From Chrysogorgia sp. JL179-B06 (lineage: Eukaryota; Cnidaria; Anthozoa; Scleralcyonacea; Chrysogorgiidae), in NCBI GenBank assembly GCA_035772405.1, contig JAYKKM010000081.1:310001-374000 (forward strand): a stretch of DNA of 64,000 nt, given 5' to 3'. Below, in pieces: positions 12,186 to 22,879 of this stretch. The translations under genes and the position numbers were made by a program. The notes beneath the pieces were generated by a model. The model worked only from the letters and a program-made list of their open reading frames with translations. It had not been told where the DNA came from and did no database searches. Position 1 is the first letter of the stretch; every line of letters starts with the position of its first letter.

Positions 12186-12862
12186 TCTGTAATGAGCGAT
12201 CTTAATTATCTCCGCTTGGCTTGGGTAGCTTTAATACTAGACAGATTTTTAATAAAGCCATTTTATCTACATAGTATTCACAACTAATTACTCGGGCTAC
12301 CAGTAGTAGCAGAGTCTAGGTTTCGGCTCTGTTTATTTAGAAGATAAAATCTTTGTGGATGTTTGCACGAAAATACACATCCTTGGTCATATTTTCCTTG
12401 TAATTAGTAATCATGCCAAATGCTATCTAAAAATTCGTTGAAAAAGAGACTGTACTACAACCATTGAACTATAACTGGGGCCTGGGTCAACCATGGGGGT
12501 CCCCTTGTTACACAAAATGCCCAACCAGAAAATCGCCAATTTAAAAGACCAGTTATGAAAAGTTAATGACTTGCTATAGGTAGACAGGTTTCTTCTTACG
12601 TTTTTATAACGGCTTAAACTGTATGGAAAAATGAAATATCTGACAAAATATTGCGAAATTTTGAGTTTCATAACAGCACGGTCATTTGGAGTTTCTGTTG
12701 TCACATGTACGCATTGCGTACCTCTTTTTAAACTCGAGATTAAAAAACTAGCTATTCATTAGATCCAAAAAACTAGCTATACTATATTCATTAAGCTTTT
12801 AGCTTGAGCTTGGCACCTGACAAACGTAGTCCCATCTGACCAATCATAGGGCCGTATCGTAC

Positions 12863-13042
12863 CAGGCGCGGATTTAGAAGTTAGTCGCATAAATTAGATT
12901 TAGAATTTGCAATTCAAAATACCTGTGAATAACAATCCTATTGGATAGGTTTTTGTTCTGAATTATTCTTAAGAAAAGCATAACCAATAGGGTTGTTCAT
13001 GAAGTGTCTAATTTATGCGACTAACTTCTAAATCCGCGCCTG
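12863..13042. mobile_element. foldback MITE with 35-bp perfect terminal repeats
   Basis: Ends CAGGCGCGGATTTAGAAGTT and its exact complement, identical for about 35 bp, flanked by the 5-bp direct repeat CGTAC. The terminus resembles the hAT-like end at 11824, but the duplication is shorter than the usual eight. Confidence 0.8.
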
Positions 13043-13174
13043 CGTACCCAGGGTCTTATCTCCGATCTCGTTTGAATTTTGCCAGCCTCGTACCCAGGCG
13101 CTGCGACGGTATAAGTGATGACGTCATGTTCTCAAGCAGTTAAAAAACAGAACCCACTGTGCGTACAGATTTTC

Positions 13175-13640
13175 TGAAGAAGCTAGCGGTGACCACTGAT
13201 CTAGAAAGAAGACTGGATCGAGCGACCTACGATCGTAACGGTGTCATAGTGGACGATGTGATAGAGTGTCCATCTATATATCTGCAATCAGTAAAGACTG
13301 CTTTGCATAGACCTTATTCAAAAATGGCCGCTGATTTAATATTCTTTTATATACATATAAATTGGCCCTTATGACCTCGTTATCGTGCAAGAAATTCAAA
13401 AGAATTTTTACTCTAAAACGAGGTCATAAGGGCCAATTTATATGCATATAAAAGAATATTAAATCAGCGGCCATTTATGAACAAGGTCTATACAGCAGAC
13501 AAAAGACAAGATAGATCGACACTGTATTACATCGACCACTATGACACCGTTGCGATCGTGGACTTCCGGCTTCATTTTCTGAACGATGGTTGCTCGATCC
13601 AGTCTTCTTTCGAGATCAGTTGCGGTGACTGTGCAATATA
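13175..13640. repeat. large palindrome with coding-like arms
   Basis: Left arm (13180-13306) and right arm (13493-13625) are inverted copies. Read outward-in, each gives DLERRLDRATI-like and DRNGVIV-like residues. The right arm has an extra ATCGTTCAGAAAATGAAGCC block that recurs at 32335-32395. No full protein can be made, so it is treated as a repeat. Confidence 0.7.
13307..13492. mobile_element. TAGACCT foldback MITE, copy 1
   Basis: Nested at the centre of the larger palindrome. Arms run from ATAGACCTTATTCAAAAATG through TTGGCCCTTATGACCTCGTT, then the complement. The same family is seen at 39158-39374 and 48193-48358. Confidence 0.8.
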
Positions 13641-13727
13641 TGTTTCCAGCAACGGCGAAAATTGTTGCGATAAAATTGTTGCGATAAATAGGGAAAGATA
13701 TCTTGCGAGTGTGGAAATTTTCTAAGG

Positions 13728-14108
13728 GCCTGTTTATATGATCTCGGCTGCCTCGTACCGCAGAGGAGCGAGGCGCAGACCGGGATGCGTGAAAATGTTG
13801 ATAATTATTTCTCAATGAAACAAAAAATAATTTTATTCGCATAAAAAGCACCCAACGAATGTTTTTTTCATTTTGTCACTTTTTGGATATTTTACCACTT
13901 CATCCCGGTGTACCGGGATGTTGCGATGTTGCGTTTATATGGAAAAAATCTATACCGGGATCCCGGTCAAGCGGGATCCGATGTCCCGGTCTCCATATAA
14001 ACGCAACTGCGAAAATAACAGTAAATTATATACAAGCCGAGATCCCGGACAAAAACCTAGATTCACGGAGGCATTGAGTACAATTCTCATCGAAGGCCTT
14101 GGATCTTA
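13728..14108. repeat. GGGCCTGTTTATATG-type repeat
   Basis: Begins GGGCCTGTTTATATG and contains a self-complementary core of CCGGGATCCCGG and GCGTTTATATGG/CCATATAAACGC words. The right terminus is unclear. The terminus resembles the elements at 29360 and 36456. Confidence 0.45.
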
Positions 14109-15087
14109 GAAAATTTGCACACTCGCAAAATATCCTTCCCGCTGATTTCCTTTACAAGTTATCGAATGTAAATGCCAATATTATCCATAATATATAACCT
14201 ATACTACTCGCAAGTAATCTCAAAAACATTGTCATTCAAAAAGAAATATCTTGGGCCATAATTGTCCACCAGCAGATCATCGAGATCTCATTGTATTACA
14301 ATTTAAAATTTACATTTTGTTCACAATTGTTATAACAAAACAAACAAATTATTCGCGCCATCTGGTCCATTATTACGCAAATAATATAATCTTTATTTGG
14401 CAAAGTACCTGTCTCAAAGACATTTAAACTTGAATAACAATTACTCTTAAGTCTTAACTGATCACACGTTTACTTTTGTAGGTACGAGGCAACGTCGGTG
14501 TCAATTGAAAAAAAAGCTAGAGCATTGGTCTTAGAACAAGCTTCGTAGTAGATCAAAATTAAGCATATCCCTAGTGACAATTATTGAACTTAATCAACAA
14601 GAGCAGTTGGTCGAAAGAATAAATTTACAATTGCTTTTGTTCTTAAACACACGGAGCTGCGATATATGTTATCAAACATAATTGCTCAAAAATGGCTAGA
14701 AAACGACCTTTTTGTTTTTGTCTGGTCTGTATTTTTTGTTAGGATAGGGTTAGCTACGGTTAGGTTTAAGGTTAGGGTTAGGATTAGTTCTTGAAAATGG
14801 AAAGGTGAGTCATCGATCCTTTTGGCCATGATATAATTGCTCTGACCGTTTTGAACTACCAATGTCTTATTGTGAACTGAAACTGTCATATACCTATAAT
14901 ATATACGTATATATACGAATTTTGAAACGACAGCTCGGACGATCGGGAAATGAAAACCATAGCAACGCCGAAAACGGCCTCACCGGCATTATTGTTTATG
15001 ATTGCACAAGCTAGCATTATTAAATTCAAGGTCACGAATTTCTATACTGTAAATAAGCTTCACTCAAGACCATACTATACAAGTATG

Positions 15088-15089
<2 letters not shown>

Positions 15090-15126
<37 letters not shown>
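15090..15126. repeat. (TA)n microsatellite
   Basis: Uninterrupted AT dinucleotides directly beside the SINE that follows. Confidence 0.9.
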
Positions 15127-15128
<2 letters not shown>

Positions 15129-15137
15129 TCAAATATA

Positions 15138-15262
15138 TGTATATGAAAATTTGACTGCCGGCCCCAACCGGGAATCGAACCCGAGGTCTCCGAATCAACG
15201 CATCGGCGCTCTAACCACTGAGCTATTGAGACACGGACAGAACAGTCAAACATCATATACAT
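15138..15262 (-). repeat. tRNA-derived SINE
   Basis: On the - strand an A-box region TAGCTCAGTGGTTAGAGCG is followed at tRNA spacing by a B box GGTTCGATTCC. There is no clean acceptor stem, and the copy sits beside TA microsatellite, so it is a SINE rather than a functional tRNA. Confidence 0.75.
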
Positions 15263-15413
15263 ATTTATACATCGCCCCGACTCTCAAATCTCTACAGGAA
15301 GACATCTCATCTTCGACGAAGTAGAGCGAAGCCTCTCGCAGGACTTCCTCAAGTAGCGAGCTTATCACCGGCTCTTGTATACAGGAGGCTTTACAACAAT
15401 TTTCTAAAGAAAA

Positions 15414-15490
15414 TATATATATATTTTTTTTCTAAAGAAAAAATATATATATATATATATATATATATACACTATATATATTTTTAAATT
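15414..15490. repeat. AT-rich simple repeat
   Basis: TA dinucleotides and A/T runs. Confidence 0.8.
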
Positions 15491-15616
15491 TTTTTTTATA
15501 TTTATTTAACTCAACCTCAACCAGCGTTTCTTAAGGAGAGAAAAGAGGGAAGCATTAAGTTTTCATTAGTTTAGTAAAATAAAAACAATGTTGATAATTG
15601 CACCTATCATTTACAG

Positions 15617-15790
15617 GACAAAGAAAAAACTCCGCAATATTGCCAAGCTGGAGGCATGCAGGCACAGAGATACGAGACGGTATCGACGGTGAAACAAGAA
15701 TATTTAAACTGCAACGCTGACGACATCGAAAAGAGAATACTGTCGCAGCATACCGATTTTTTGCATAACTTATTGGCGCATATTTATTGA
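15617..15790 (+). CDS. orphan terminal exon candidate
   Basis: After a good acceptor (CCTATCATTTACAG) a frame runs 57 codons to TGA at 15788-15790. It is rich in K, E, Q and N with balanced codon use (DKEKTPQYCQAGG..., NCNADDIEKRIL...). No family is recognised. An internal ATG at 15656 could make it a 44-codon upstream ORF in the leader of the K+ channel gene, 195 bases before the channel start. A distant ATG exon at 14950 would match in phase, but its GTCACG donor is poor. Function unknown. Confidence 0.3.
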   Translation, partial: DKEKTPQYCQAGGMQAQRYETVSTVKQEYLNCNADDIEKRILSQHTDFLHNLLAHIY

Positions 15791-15984
15791 CATTTACTTT
15801 TGCGCCACCAGTGGAGCTGTCGTTTTGTTGGCGGTTTTGAGACAGTTATACTGACGACTTTGAGCGGGACATGCAGGTAGGATTCTGTTTATAAATTAAA
15901 CATGGCAACAATTATACTCGAGCAATTTCAATATAATGCTTACGCGGAGAGGTCGGCTGTTTTGCTAACTAACATCTTTTCAAC

Positions 15985-17307
15985 ATGAAGGGTGCTGTGT
16001 GGGGACTTAGCGGCACGGAAATCGACGATGGAATACTTGGCCAAGATCAAAGGCGTCGCAGCCAAGGGTATCTCAGTTATTTAGAAGGTTATAAATGCAG
16101 AACTACTTATGCGTCTGGCGTTGATCTTTACACATCCGTGGAACAAAGAAGTAATTCATTCGCAGTCCACCGACAGAGACTTATTAAGCAGGAGCAGTCA
16201 AGGACAACACAGGAGAAAATTCTCATCAATGTAAGCGGACATTTGTACGAAACGTTTGCAGATACGCTAACACGTTTTCCCGACACGCTTCTGGGATGTT
16301 CGGAAACGCGCCAAGAGTATTACGAGGCGGAAAAGCAACAGTACTGCTTCGGTCGACATAGCGTGTCTTCCTTCAACGCCATTTTGTTTTACTATCAGTC
16401 GAACGGGATCCTCTCGCGGCCCGCCGACGTAGACTCCCTTACGTTCCACAAAGAACTTTGTTTTTTCAAGCTGGGGGATAACATCGTACAGCGTTTTTTA
16501 TCCTCCGAAAGTCTGAAGATGAGCGAGAAAAATGAAGAAACTGAGACCTTGGTCGGAGGGACAGTATGGAAGTCCTTGGAAGACCCAAGTTACTCACACT
16601 TTGCCAAAGTATTCGCTGTGTTTTCCGGACTCGTCATATGCCTCTCCGTTGTCGTGTTCTGCGGCGAAACACTGCACAGCATTCGCGAGAATTCAGAGAA
16701 AAAATCCGTGTTTCATCTTCTGGAAATATCATGCGTGGCATGGTTCACGTTTGAGTACATGCTGCGCATCGCGTTCTCGCCAAACCACAAAAAGTTCTTC
16801 TTGTCCATCATGGGTTGCATCGACCTCGTGGCCTTCGTGCCGTTTTTAGTCATCACCCTAATGGCGGCTTTGAATTTCAGCAGGATTCACGAAGGTCGAC
16901 TGTGTTGTTTTGTACCGGTTCTGAAATTACTTCGAGTCGTGAGAGTGTTTAAGTTTTCGCGTTACGTCTACGGTATGAATATTTTGGGAAAGACTATGGT
17001 ACAGTCCTCCAAAGAGCTCTTCCTGCTTTTCTTGTGTCTCCTCACCGGTTCGGTATTCTTCGCGAGCTTGGCATACCAGATGGACATATCCGAAGCCGAT
17101 ACCCAAATTCTGTCGATTCCCGACGGAATTTGGTTCGTTTTAATAACATTAACAAACGTAGGTTATGGGGACATCGTTCCGGTGTCGCTGCTCGGCAAGC
17201 TAAACACCAGCGTGTGTATCATTGTTGGGGTTGTTGTGCTCACTATTCCAATACCTGTGATTGTTTGGAAATTCACAACACTGTACAGGATGCACAAGAA
17301 AAATTGA
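15985..17307 (+). CDS. Shaker (Kv1)-like voltage-gated K+ channel, single exon, divergent
   Basis: Intronless, 440 aa; TAA in frame at 15970 fixes the start at 15985. Seen: N-terminal T1/BTB tetramerisation domain (about 78-165: INVSGHLYETF, FPDTLLG, YYQSNG); S1 (207-228), S2 with WFTFE (253-257), S3 with CIDLVAF, S4 (308-328), S5 (343-363), pore with filter TNVGYGD (390-396), S6 with PIP hinge (422-424). Family: four subunits form a plasma-membrane K+ channel opened by depolarisation. Odd: the first S4 gating position is Pro311 and the second Lys314 (normally Arg), followed by R317, R320, K323, R326; the filter has Asn391 where TTVGYGD is usual; only about 12 residues follow S6. It may be a modulatory subunit or a channel with shifted gating. 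Single-exon Kv1 genes are common in cnidarians. Confidence 0.92.
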   Translation: MKGAVWGLSGTEIDDGILGQDQRRRSQGYLSYLEGYKCRTTYASGVDLYTSVEQRSNSFAVHRQRLIKQEQSRTTQEKILINVSGHLYETFADTLTRFPDTLLGCSETRQEYYEAEKQQYCFGRHSVSSFNAILFYYQSNGILSRPADVDSLTFHKELCFFKLGDNIVQRFLSSESLKMSEKNEETETLVGGTVWKSLEDPSYSHFAKVFAVFSGLVICLSVVVFCGETLHSIRENSEKKSVFHLLEISCVAWFTFEYMLRIAFSPNHKKFFLSIMGCIDLVAFVPFLVITLMAALNFSRIHEGRLCCFVPVLKLLRVVRVFKFSRYVYGMNILGKTMVQSSKELFLLFLCLLTGSVFFASLAYQMDISEADTQILSIPDGIWFVLITLTNVGYGDIVPVSLLGKLNTSVCIIVGVVVLTIPIPVIVWKFTTLYRMHKKN

Positions 17308-17357
17308 ACGCCGGATTTTGGGTAGGATTAGGATGACTCATTTTGGCGAGGTTTAGG

Positions 17358-18135
17358 ACCGGTCAGTTATTTATGGCCGGGGTGGGGGCCGAAGAGAAAA
17401 TGGTTGGGTAACTGAAAATTCCAAGACCTAAATGGTTGGGTAAAAAAAATCACTTCTCTGAAGCGTTGCCAATAGCAAAAATTTCATGACTATTTACATT
17501 AAAAAAATAAGAGTTCATTTAAAATTGGAATCTCGTCATCTGTTCTCCTTAGTAAACATTGCACATTAGCTTTTGTTATTGTATTCCTCTCCTTGTTTTC
17601 CTTCGATTCCTGCTCTGTATAGGGAGATAATAATCTTAATGTAACAGCAGGATCTGTCTGTATATCTATTTGTCTGTTATGTATATCTATCTGTCTGTAT
17701 ATCTATCTAAAAATCACTTCTCTGAAGGGTTGAATAGCAAAGATTTCATGACTATTTACATAAAAAAATAAGATTTAATTTAAAATTAGAATCTCGTCAT
17801 CTGTTCTCCTTAGTCATCATTGAACATTAGCTTTTGTTATTGTATTCCTCTCCTTGTTTTCCTTGGATTCCGCTTTGTATAGGGAGATAATAATCTGAAT
17901 GTAATAGTAGGATCTGTCTGTATAGAATAAGGTTTGTTATTAAAACTTGTATCGACGATATGCCGGGAATTGAGTTTTATCTAACTTTTTCCCATCTTAG
18001 GTTGGGTAAACGATTTTCTTTACCCATAAATGGTTGAGACGGTTAAATTTCTGATCTTAATTTGGTTGGGTAACATTTTTTTCCAGCACCAAATCCATTT
18101 CTCTTCGGCCCCGACCATAAATAATGACCGGTCCC
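17358..18135. mobile_element. GACCGGTCA inverted-repeat element with internal duplication
   Basis: Left end GGACCGGTCAGTTATTTATG and right end complementary to GGGACCGGTCATTATTTATG, with arms reaching to GTTGGGTAAC. Inside, about 260 bp starting AAAAATCACTTCTCTGAAG is tandemly duplicated (about 17446-17706 and 17708-17930). It begins about 50 bases after the K+ channel stop, so it may lie in its 3' UTR. No coding frame. Confidence 0.75.
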
Positions 18136-18651
18136 TTGGATGACTGCACGTTTGGCGGAGGTTATTGTTAGGGTGGAAACTGGGTTGAAAACACTCATCA
18201 AAGTTTGACTGGATTCTATTTCAGAATCATCCTCAGGGTAACATGAAAATTTATCGACATGATTGAGAGTCGACGGAAAATTGTTGAGCCGTCGAGCGGA
18301 ATTTGAACTCACACCTTCGTCATTGCGGTCTCGTCTAAAAACCATTTCTTACCCTCACACGCTTCCTTCACACCCTCGCAACTCGTATATTAGGAGACAG
18401 GATTGTGAGAATAACAAGGCAAAGTCTTAACTTGCATGCATGTAGATGCCACGCGTGTTCGCACAGAAATGGCGAAAAATTCGTTTTAGTATTATGGTTG
18501 TGAGGTTTCGGAATAGCTTTATAGATAACTTTTAATTAATATCTACATCTCATATTTTACTAATTTGACCAGTCAATTTAGACTCGAATTCGCCGCTTTG
18601 GTGGGAAATATTAGTTAATTTCCCGCTGTGGAGAGGAATATTAGTAAGTAG

Positions 18652-18728
18652 TACCGCGCGCGAAACCAAGTACCGCGCGGGAAACCAAGTACCACGCGCG
18701 AAACCAAATACCGCGCGCATAAACCAAG
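18652..18728. repeat. short tandem repeat (about 20 bp)
   Basis: Four copies of CCGCGCGCGAAACCAAGTA-like units, notably CpG-rich in an AT-rich setting. Confidence 0.8.
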
Positions 18729-19257
18729 ACGAGCCTGTCAACATTGGAGGAACAACAAGACGTTTCAAGACATTTCAAGACAGTATTCATGATTGTTTCG
18801 GTGTAATATATAATTTATAGACCCTCCGCTCGGAGAATTCGTCGAAATATTACCCCTCGGGATGATATTTCGTCGAATTCCCCTCGCTCTGGGTTTATAA
18901 ATGATAAATATACTATATCAATATAATCTCATATGTGACATGTACTTGTATAGGGATATTTACGTTGTACAATCCCTATATATTTATTGTATAAGTTTTA
19001 TAATTAATATATATGTATGTAAAGTTTTTTATATAAATTCAGGGTCTTCATTGACACCAGCACTATAGTTTGTGCTGAAGAAGTTACCTGGTAAAATAAA
19101 AGTTTCATCAGCGTAATTTACAGGCTATAAGCCACACCCAAAAAGTTTATTAAAACATTTCTTATCCCTCAATCAACTGTCAACGCATCTCGCTCAGTAC
19201 AAAGAAGTTATTTCTGATTCCCTTCAGAGCGCTTTCTTGACAGCTATATAGATTTTA

Positions 19258-19620
19258 ATCTATATAGTTTAGTTTAGTTTAATGAATTTGTCACAATATA
19301 TTTACAAGTTACTATTAATACAAAAAGTACATACAAATACAAACGAATAAGACAGGTGTGACAGGAGAAAGGAACAGGACTTACGTCCCAATTGACACCT
19401 GACCCCCTTAATGGTAGATACAATTGGATTTTGGACTTATTCGAGATAGCCAGGGGGGCTATAGGCAGGTAGTTTGATACTTTTGTGGAGACTAACACTT
19501 AAATAGAGCGAGAGAATTGTAGGATTTGAGACTAGATGGGAGAGTGTTCCACAGTTCAGCTGACCTGATAAAAAACGATTTCCGATTTGATATATCAACA
19601 CTTTAGTGTTGATAAACAAT
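19258..19620 (-). mobile_element. LINE 3' end, C-terminal fragment
   Basis: On the - strand from about 19600, a frame reads SFFIRSAELWNTLPSSLKS and ends ALFKC before TAG. This is the usual last block of CR1/L2/Jockey-type reverse transcriptases (WNSLP motif). An AT-rich 3' UTR and an ACTAAACTAAACTA tail follow to 19262. 5' truncated. Confidence 0.75.
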
Positions 19621-20007
19621 GAAATTATTGGATTTTTTCTTTAATCGACAATCATGGAAAAAACAGAATTTTAATGACAACTTAAAGTCGTTTTATAGCG
19701 CTTTGAGTGGTAGTTTTGAGTGAATGCTGTTGTGTGACGTCACAAGTAGGACACGCCAGATATCATTCGTGCAGCTCGTCACGGTGGAAAAAAGTGTGAG
19801 CTGTGGAAATAGACCAACGCTCTTTACTATTCTCTAATCAAAATTATTACCCAGCAAATAATTCGTTGCAAGACACATGTCAATAGACAATATGTCACGG
19901 GACCCGTAAATTACGAAATTATACTCATCTCCGATTGAAGTGACATTTAATCGACTCCACCACAAGTAATTTAGTTTATTGCATAATTTGTAAACAATAT
20001 ATAATGC

Positions 20008-20113
20008 TCTCTTTTTTATATTGGTGAAACTAAACGCAAATTACGCGATCGTATTCGAGAACATCTTAACTCATTCAGACGAAACCATAGTGATTACCCA
20101 TGTAGCAGAGTAT
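20008..20113 (+). pseudogene. Penelope-like element, GIY-YIG endonuclease fragment
   Basis: Frame FYIGETKRKLRDRIREHL followed by NSFRR. The YIGETK...R...REH signature is that of the GIY-YIG nuclease domain at the C terminus of Penelope-like retroelements. Sequence upstream has decayed. It is cut by a foldback MITE at 20114 and resumes at 20733. Confidence 0.6.
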
Positions 20114-20732
20114 TTAAAGTGCCTATACAGCCCTTTCGTTTTTTAGTTATCTGTATAGAAGATGAAAAAGTAGCTGATAAGTTAATTTATAGTTTTTGAT
20201 TTGGACTTTTCGTTTGGAAGATATCACTCTTTATACATTGCTATTTATATAAAAAAGCCGCAAATTAGAAAGGCCTGGAACGAGCCACACTGTGACGTCA
20301 TTTAAGAGACGATTGGGAAACTTGTAAACACTGTATTAAACACACTGCAAGATCTCTATGTGGACAGATATTTTTCTTTCAAATTCGCTTCATTAGAACA
20401 TCCATACACTGCGTATCTGTCTGGCATGATTGAATAATTCAACATAAACGATAAATTTTATAGTATAATCTGGGAATCAAGCTCGTTTGTCTACGAAGCT
20501 GGGAAGATCCTGGACTCATCTCTTAAATGACGTCACAACCTAGTTTCCAGACTCCAGAATTGGCAGAAATACGTTTTCGGTTTTAATCGGAATTTGCTTA
20601 ATTTCTTAATTTGGATGCAAAATATCTTCTAAACGAAAAGTCCAAAACAAAAACTGTAAAATAACTTATCAGCTATTTTGTGATCCTCTATACAGATAAC
20701 TAAAAAACGAAAGGGCTGTATAGGCACTTTAA
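20114..20732. mobile_element. AAAGTGCCTAT foldback MITE interrupting a Penelope-like element
   Basis: Left end TTTAAAGTGCCTATACAGCC, right end its complement; arms match for about 50 bp (CTTTCGTTTTTTAGTTATCT) and imperfectly beyond (TGACGTCATTTAAGAG). Inserted at a TTTAAA site. Shares the AAAGTGC terminus with the elements at 37150 and 41994. Confidence 0.8.
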
Positions 20733-20873
20733 ATTCAGTAGGCCCCTCCATAGATATGTTCATCACCATCGTAAAAAAATTGTTTTGATGATAACGAACG
20801 CAAACAATACGAGTGCAAGTTTATTTTCAACTTTAACACTCTACACCCACACGGGATTAACGTCAATTTTTAA
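20733..20873 (+). pseudogene. Penelope-like element, C-terminal end
   Basis: Resumes after the MITE and ends ERKQYECKFIFNFNTLHPHG then INVNF before TAA at 20871. The LHPHGIN ending is typical of Penelope-like GIY-YIG tails. At least one frame change lies between the two halves. Confidence 0.55.
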
Positions 20874-21140
20874 CTTATTCAACTAGTAAGTATTAATATT
20901 TTTCGACATATTAAAGTTCTCTTGTAAAATTCATTAATAATTCATGAAGAAAATTTCAAAAGAAATTAATATTTAATCAGCATCTTTAACCCAGGATAAA
21001 ACATTGATTAATAAAACATCAATGTTTTATCAAAGTTAACTTGCTCAAATTGAGCTCTTTCGGAGTTAAAATAATTTGTTTGTACCGTTTCTACAACTTC
21101 CAAACAAAGTATGCATCATATATTCTATTCATTTTACAAG

Positions 21141-21235
21141 TTCGTTAAAACATTCGCGGTCGATGTTTATGGGCAGTACTCGCCTGCGACTCGCCATTGT
21201 AACTGCCCATAAACATCGGCCGCTCATGTTTTAAC
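21141..21235. repeat. foldback
   Basis: Arms GTTAAAACATTCGCGGTCGA and TCGGCCGCTCATGTTTTAAC with inner ATGTTTATGGGCAGT and its complement. Confidence 0.75.
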
Positions 21236-21454
21236 TGCTACTTATTTCTCTTTTAAGAACTTAGCAGCTTTCAAATTTATTCTGATTACTAGTTACCAGT
21301 TTATGATTACTGTTTTCTTGTTACTAGCCCCAGTTACTATCTGGTTACTATTTTCTAATTACCAGTTACTAGTTGGCTAGATTGTAGTTTCTAGTTTCTG
21401 GATAGTTTCTAGTTTCTAGATAAGTCTCATTGTCTGCAAATCCACGGTTTACTA

Positions 21455-21640
21455 ATAGCTACTGATTGATTGATTAATCTCTACTGATTGATAGATTAAT
21501 CGCTACCGATTGGTTAATTGCTACTAATTGGTTTATTAATTAATTGATTAATTAATTGTTACTGATTAATTGCTATTGATTGATTAATTGCTATTAATTG
21601 CTATTGATTGATTGATTGCTATTAAGTGATTGATTAATAT
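21455..21640. repeat. ATTGATT-type low-complexity tract
   Basis: Degenerate repeats of TGATTGATTAAT and CTACTGATTG words. Confidence 0.75.
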
Positions 21641-21641
21641 A

Positions 21642-21786
21642 CAATTATTGGATGAGGCTGAGCATGACATCAATAATTATCCAGACTGAGGTCAATGTTA
21701 TCTGCCGAAGCCGAAGGTGGATAACATTGACCGAGGTCTGGATAATTCTTGATGTCATATATGCGTAAGCCGAATCCAATAATTGT
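21642..21786. repeat. CAATTATTGGAT foldback
   Basis: Inverted repeat opening CAATTATTGGATGAGGCTGA and closing with the complement. The centre has GGATAACATTGACC arms. Related words occur at 57645-57760 and 63610-63765. Confidence 0.7.
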
Positions 21787-22125
21787 TTTATTATACATTG
21801 TTCAAAATAGTGTTACTAAAAATATACAAACAAAGTGACAGTCTAGTAGTAATCTACTACAAGCCATTTATTATTTTGTAATTTTCGCGCGCTTTTCCTA
21901 GTGACGTCATCAGCGTCCAATAATTCACAGTATTCGACGGAAATGACGTCGCGCCTGCCGGACATTGAGAATTCACTGGAGTATGTTGACCAATAAGAAA
22001 CGAGAATGAAGTTTGAATGTATAATAATAGCTATTGATTAATTGATTAATTGGCCCAGCCTTATTCAACAGCTCGGATGCAGCCTTGTGATCGTAGAACA
22101 GAAATGTCTTATCCCATTAGTTTAA

Positions 22126-22879
22126 GGTGATTCCTCAGTTTTGCATTGCACACATTTACTGCGCACATCCAATAATCAGTTTTTATGGCCATTATGCAAC
22201 ACTTTCAAAAATTCCGACCATTTTAGGACAATTTAGTGCCAAATCTAACAATGGCCGCTTATGTACTGGTAGGGAAGAGTTATTAAGGGACTAAACAATT
22301 TTTTTCCAAGAACGGTTACACAAGTCTAGCTAGGGTTCCCTGTGCAAGTAGGTTTGTAAACTACTTGATAATGCTGGTTTAAGGCCGTGGTTCTTAAATC
22401 AGGTTGGTGACCATAATTTTTTCCTTAATAATTATTTTCTTCTACCACTTTTACGTGTTATAACAGAAACTTCATTTCTACAACTTACAATATTTTACAT
22501 TTTTGATAAATGTTTCTTCAAATAACATGTCAAAGAATATGGGAAACGACCTTTCTTTATCATAATAAACCCTGTTAGCTGTTTCTTTTCCTCTAAAATA
22601 CCATGTTTTCTTGTATAAAATTACTAGTTGCGAAAAATGAAAAATTATCTTTGTCAAAAGGTTCTAGAAAAAGTTGCGCAATGCGGTTTTTACTCAACTC
22701 ATAAATTGGTCACAATGACGTCACCATAGTGAGTAAGAGGTGATCTGCGATATGCCATATCTTCTAAACAAGGTCGGTGACCCCAACTTTTTTTGGTTTT
22801 AATATAAGTATGTCAATAACTTTAAGACTGGGAAGTTTCAGCAAATTTTCATTTCGGAAAGAATTACTGAGGAATTACC
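22126..22879. mobile_element. GGTGATTCCTCAG terminal-repeat element
   Basis: Left TTTAA then GGTGATTCCTCAG; right CTGAGGAATTACC then TAAA. Short imperfect termini next to TTAA-like sites suggest a TTAA-targeting DNA transposon derivative of about 750 bp. No coding frame. Confidence 0.45.

Noticed and set aside
14741..14790. TTAGGG-like telomeric repeat
   Set aside because: Only two or three imperfect units (GGTTAGGGTTAGG); too short to be an interstitial telomere.
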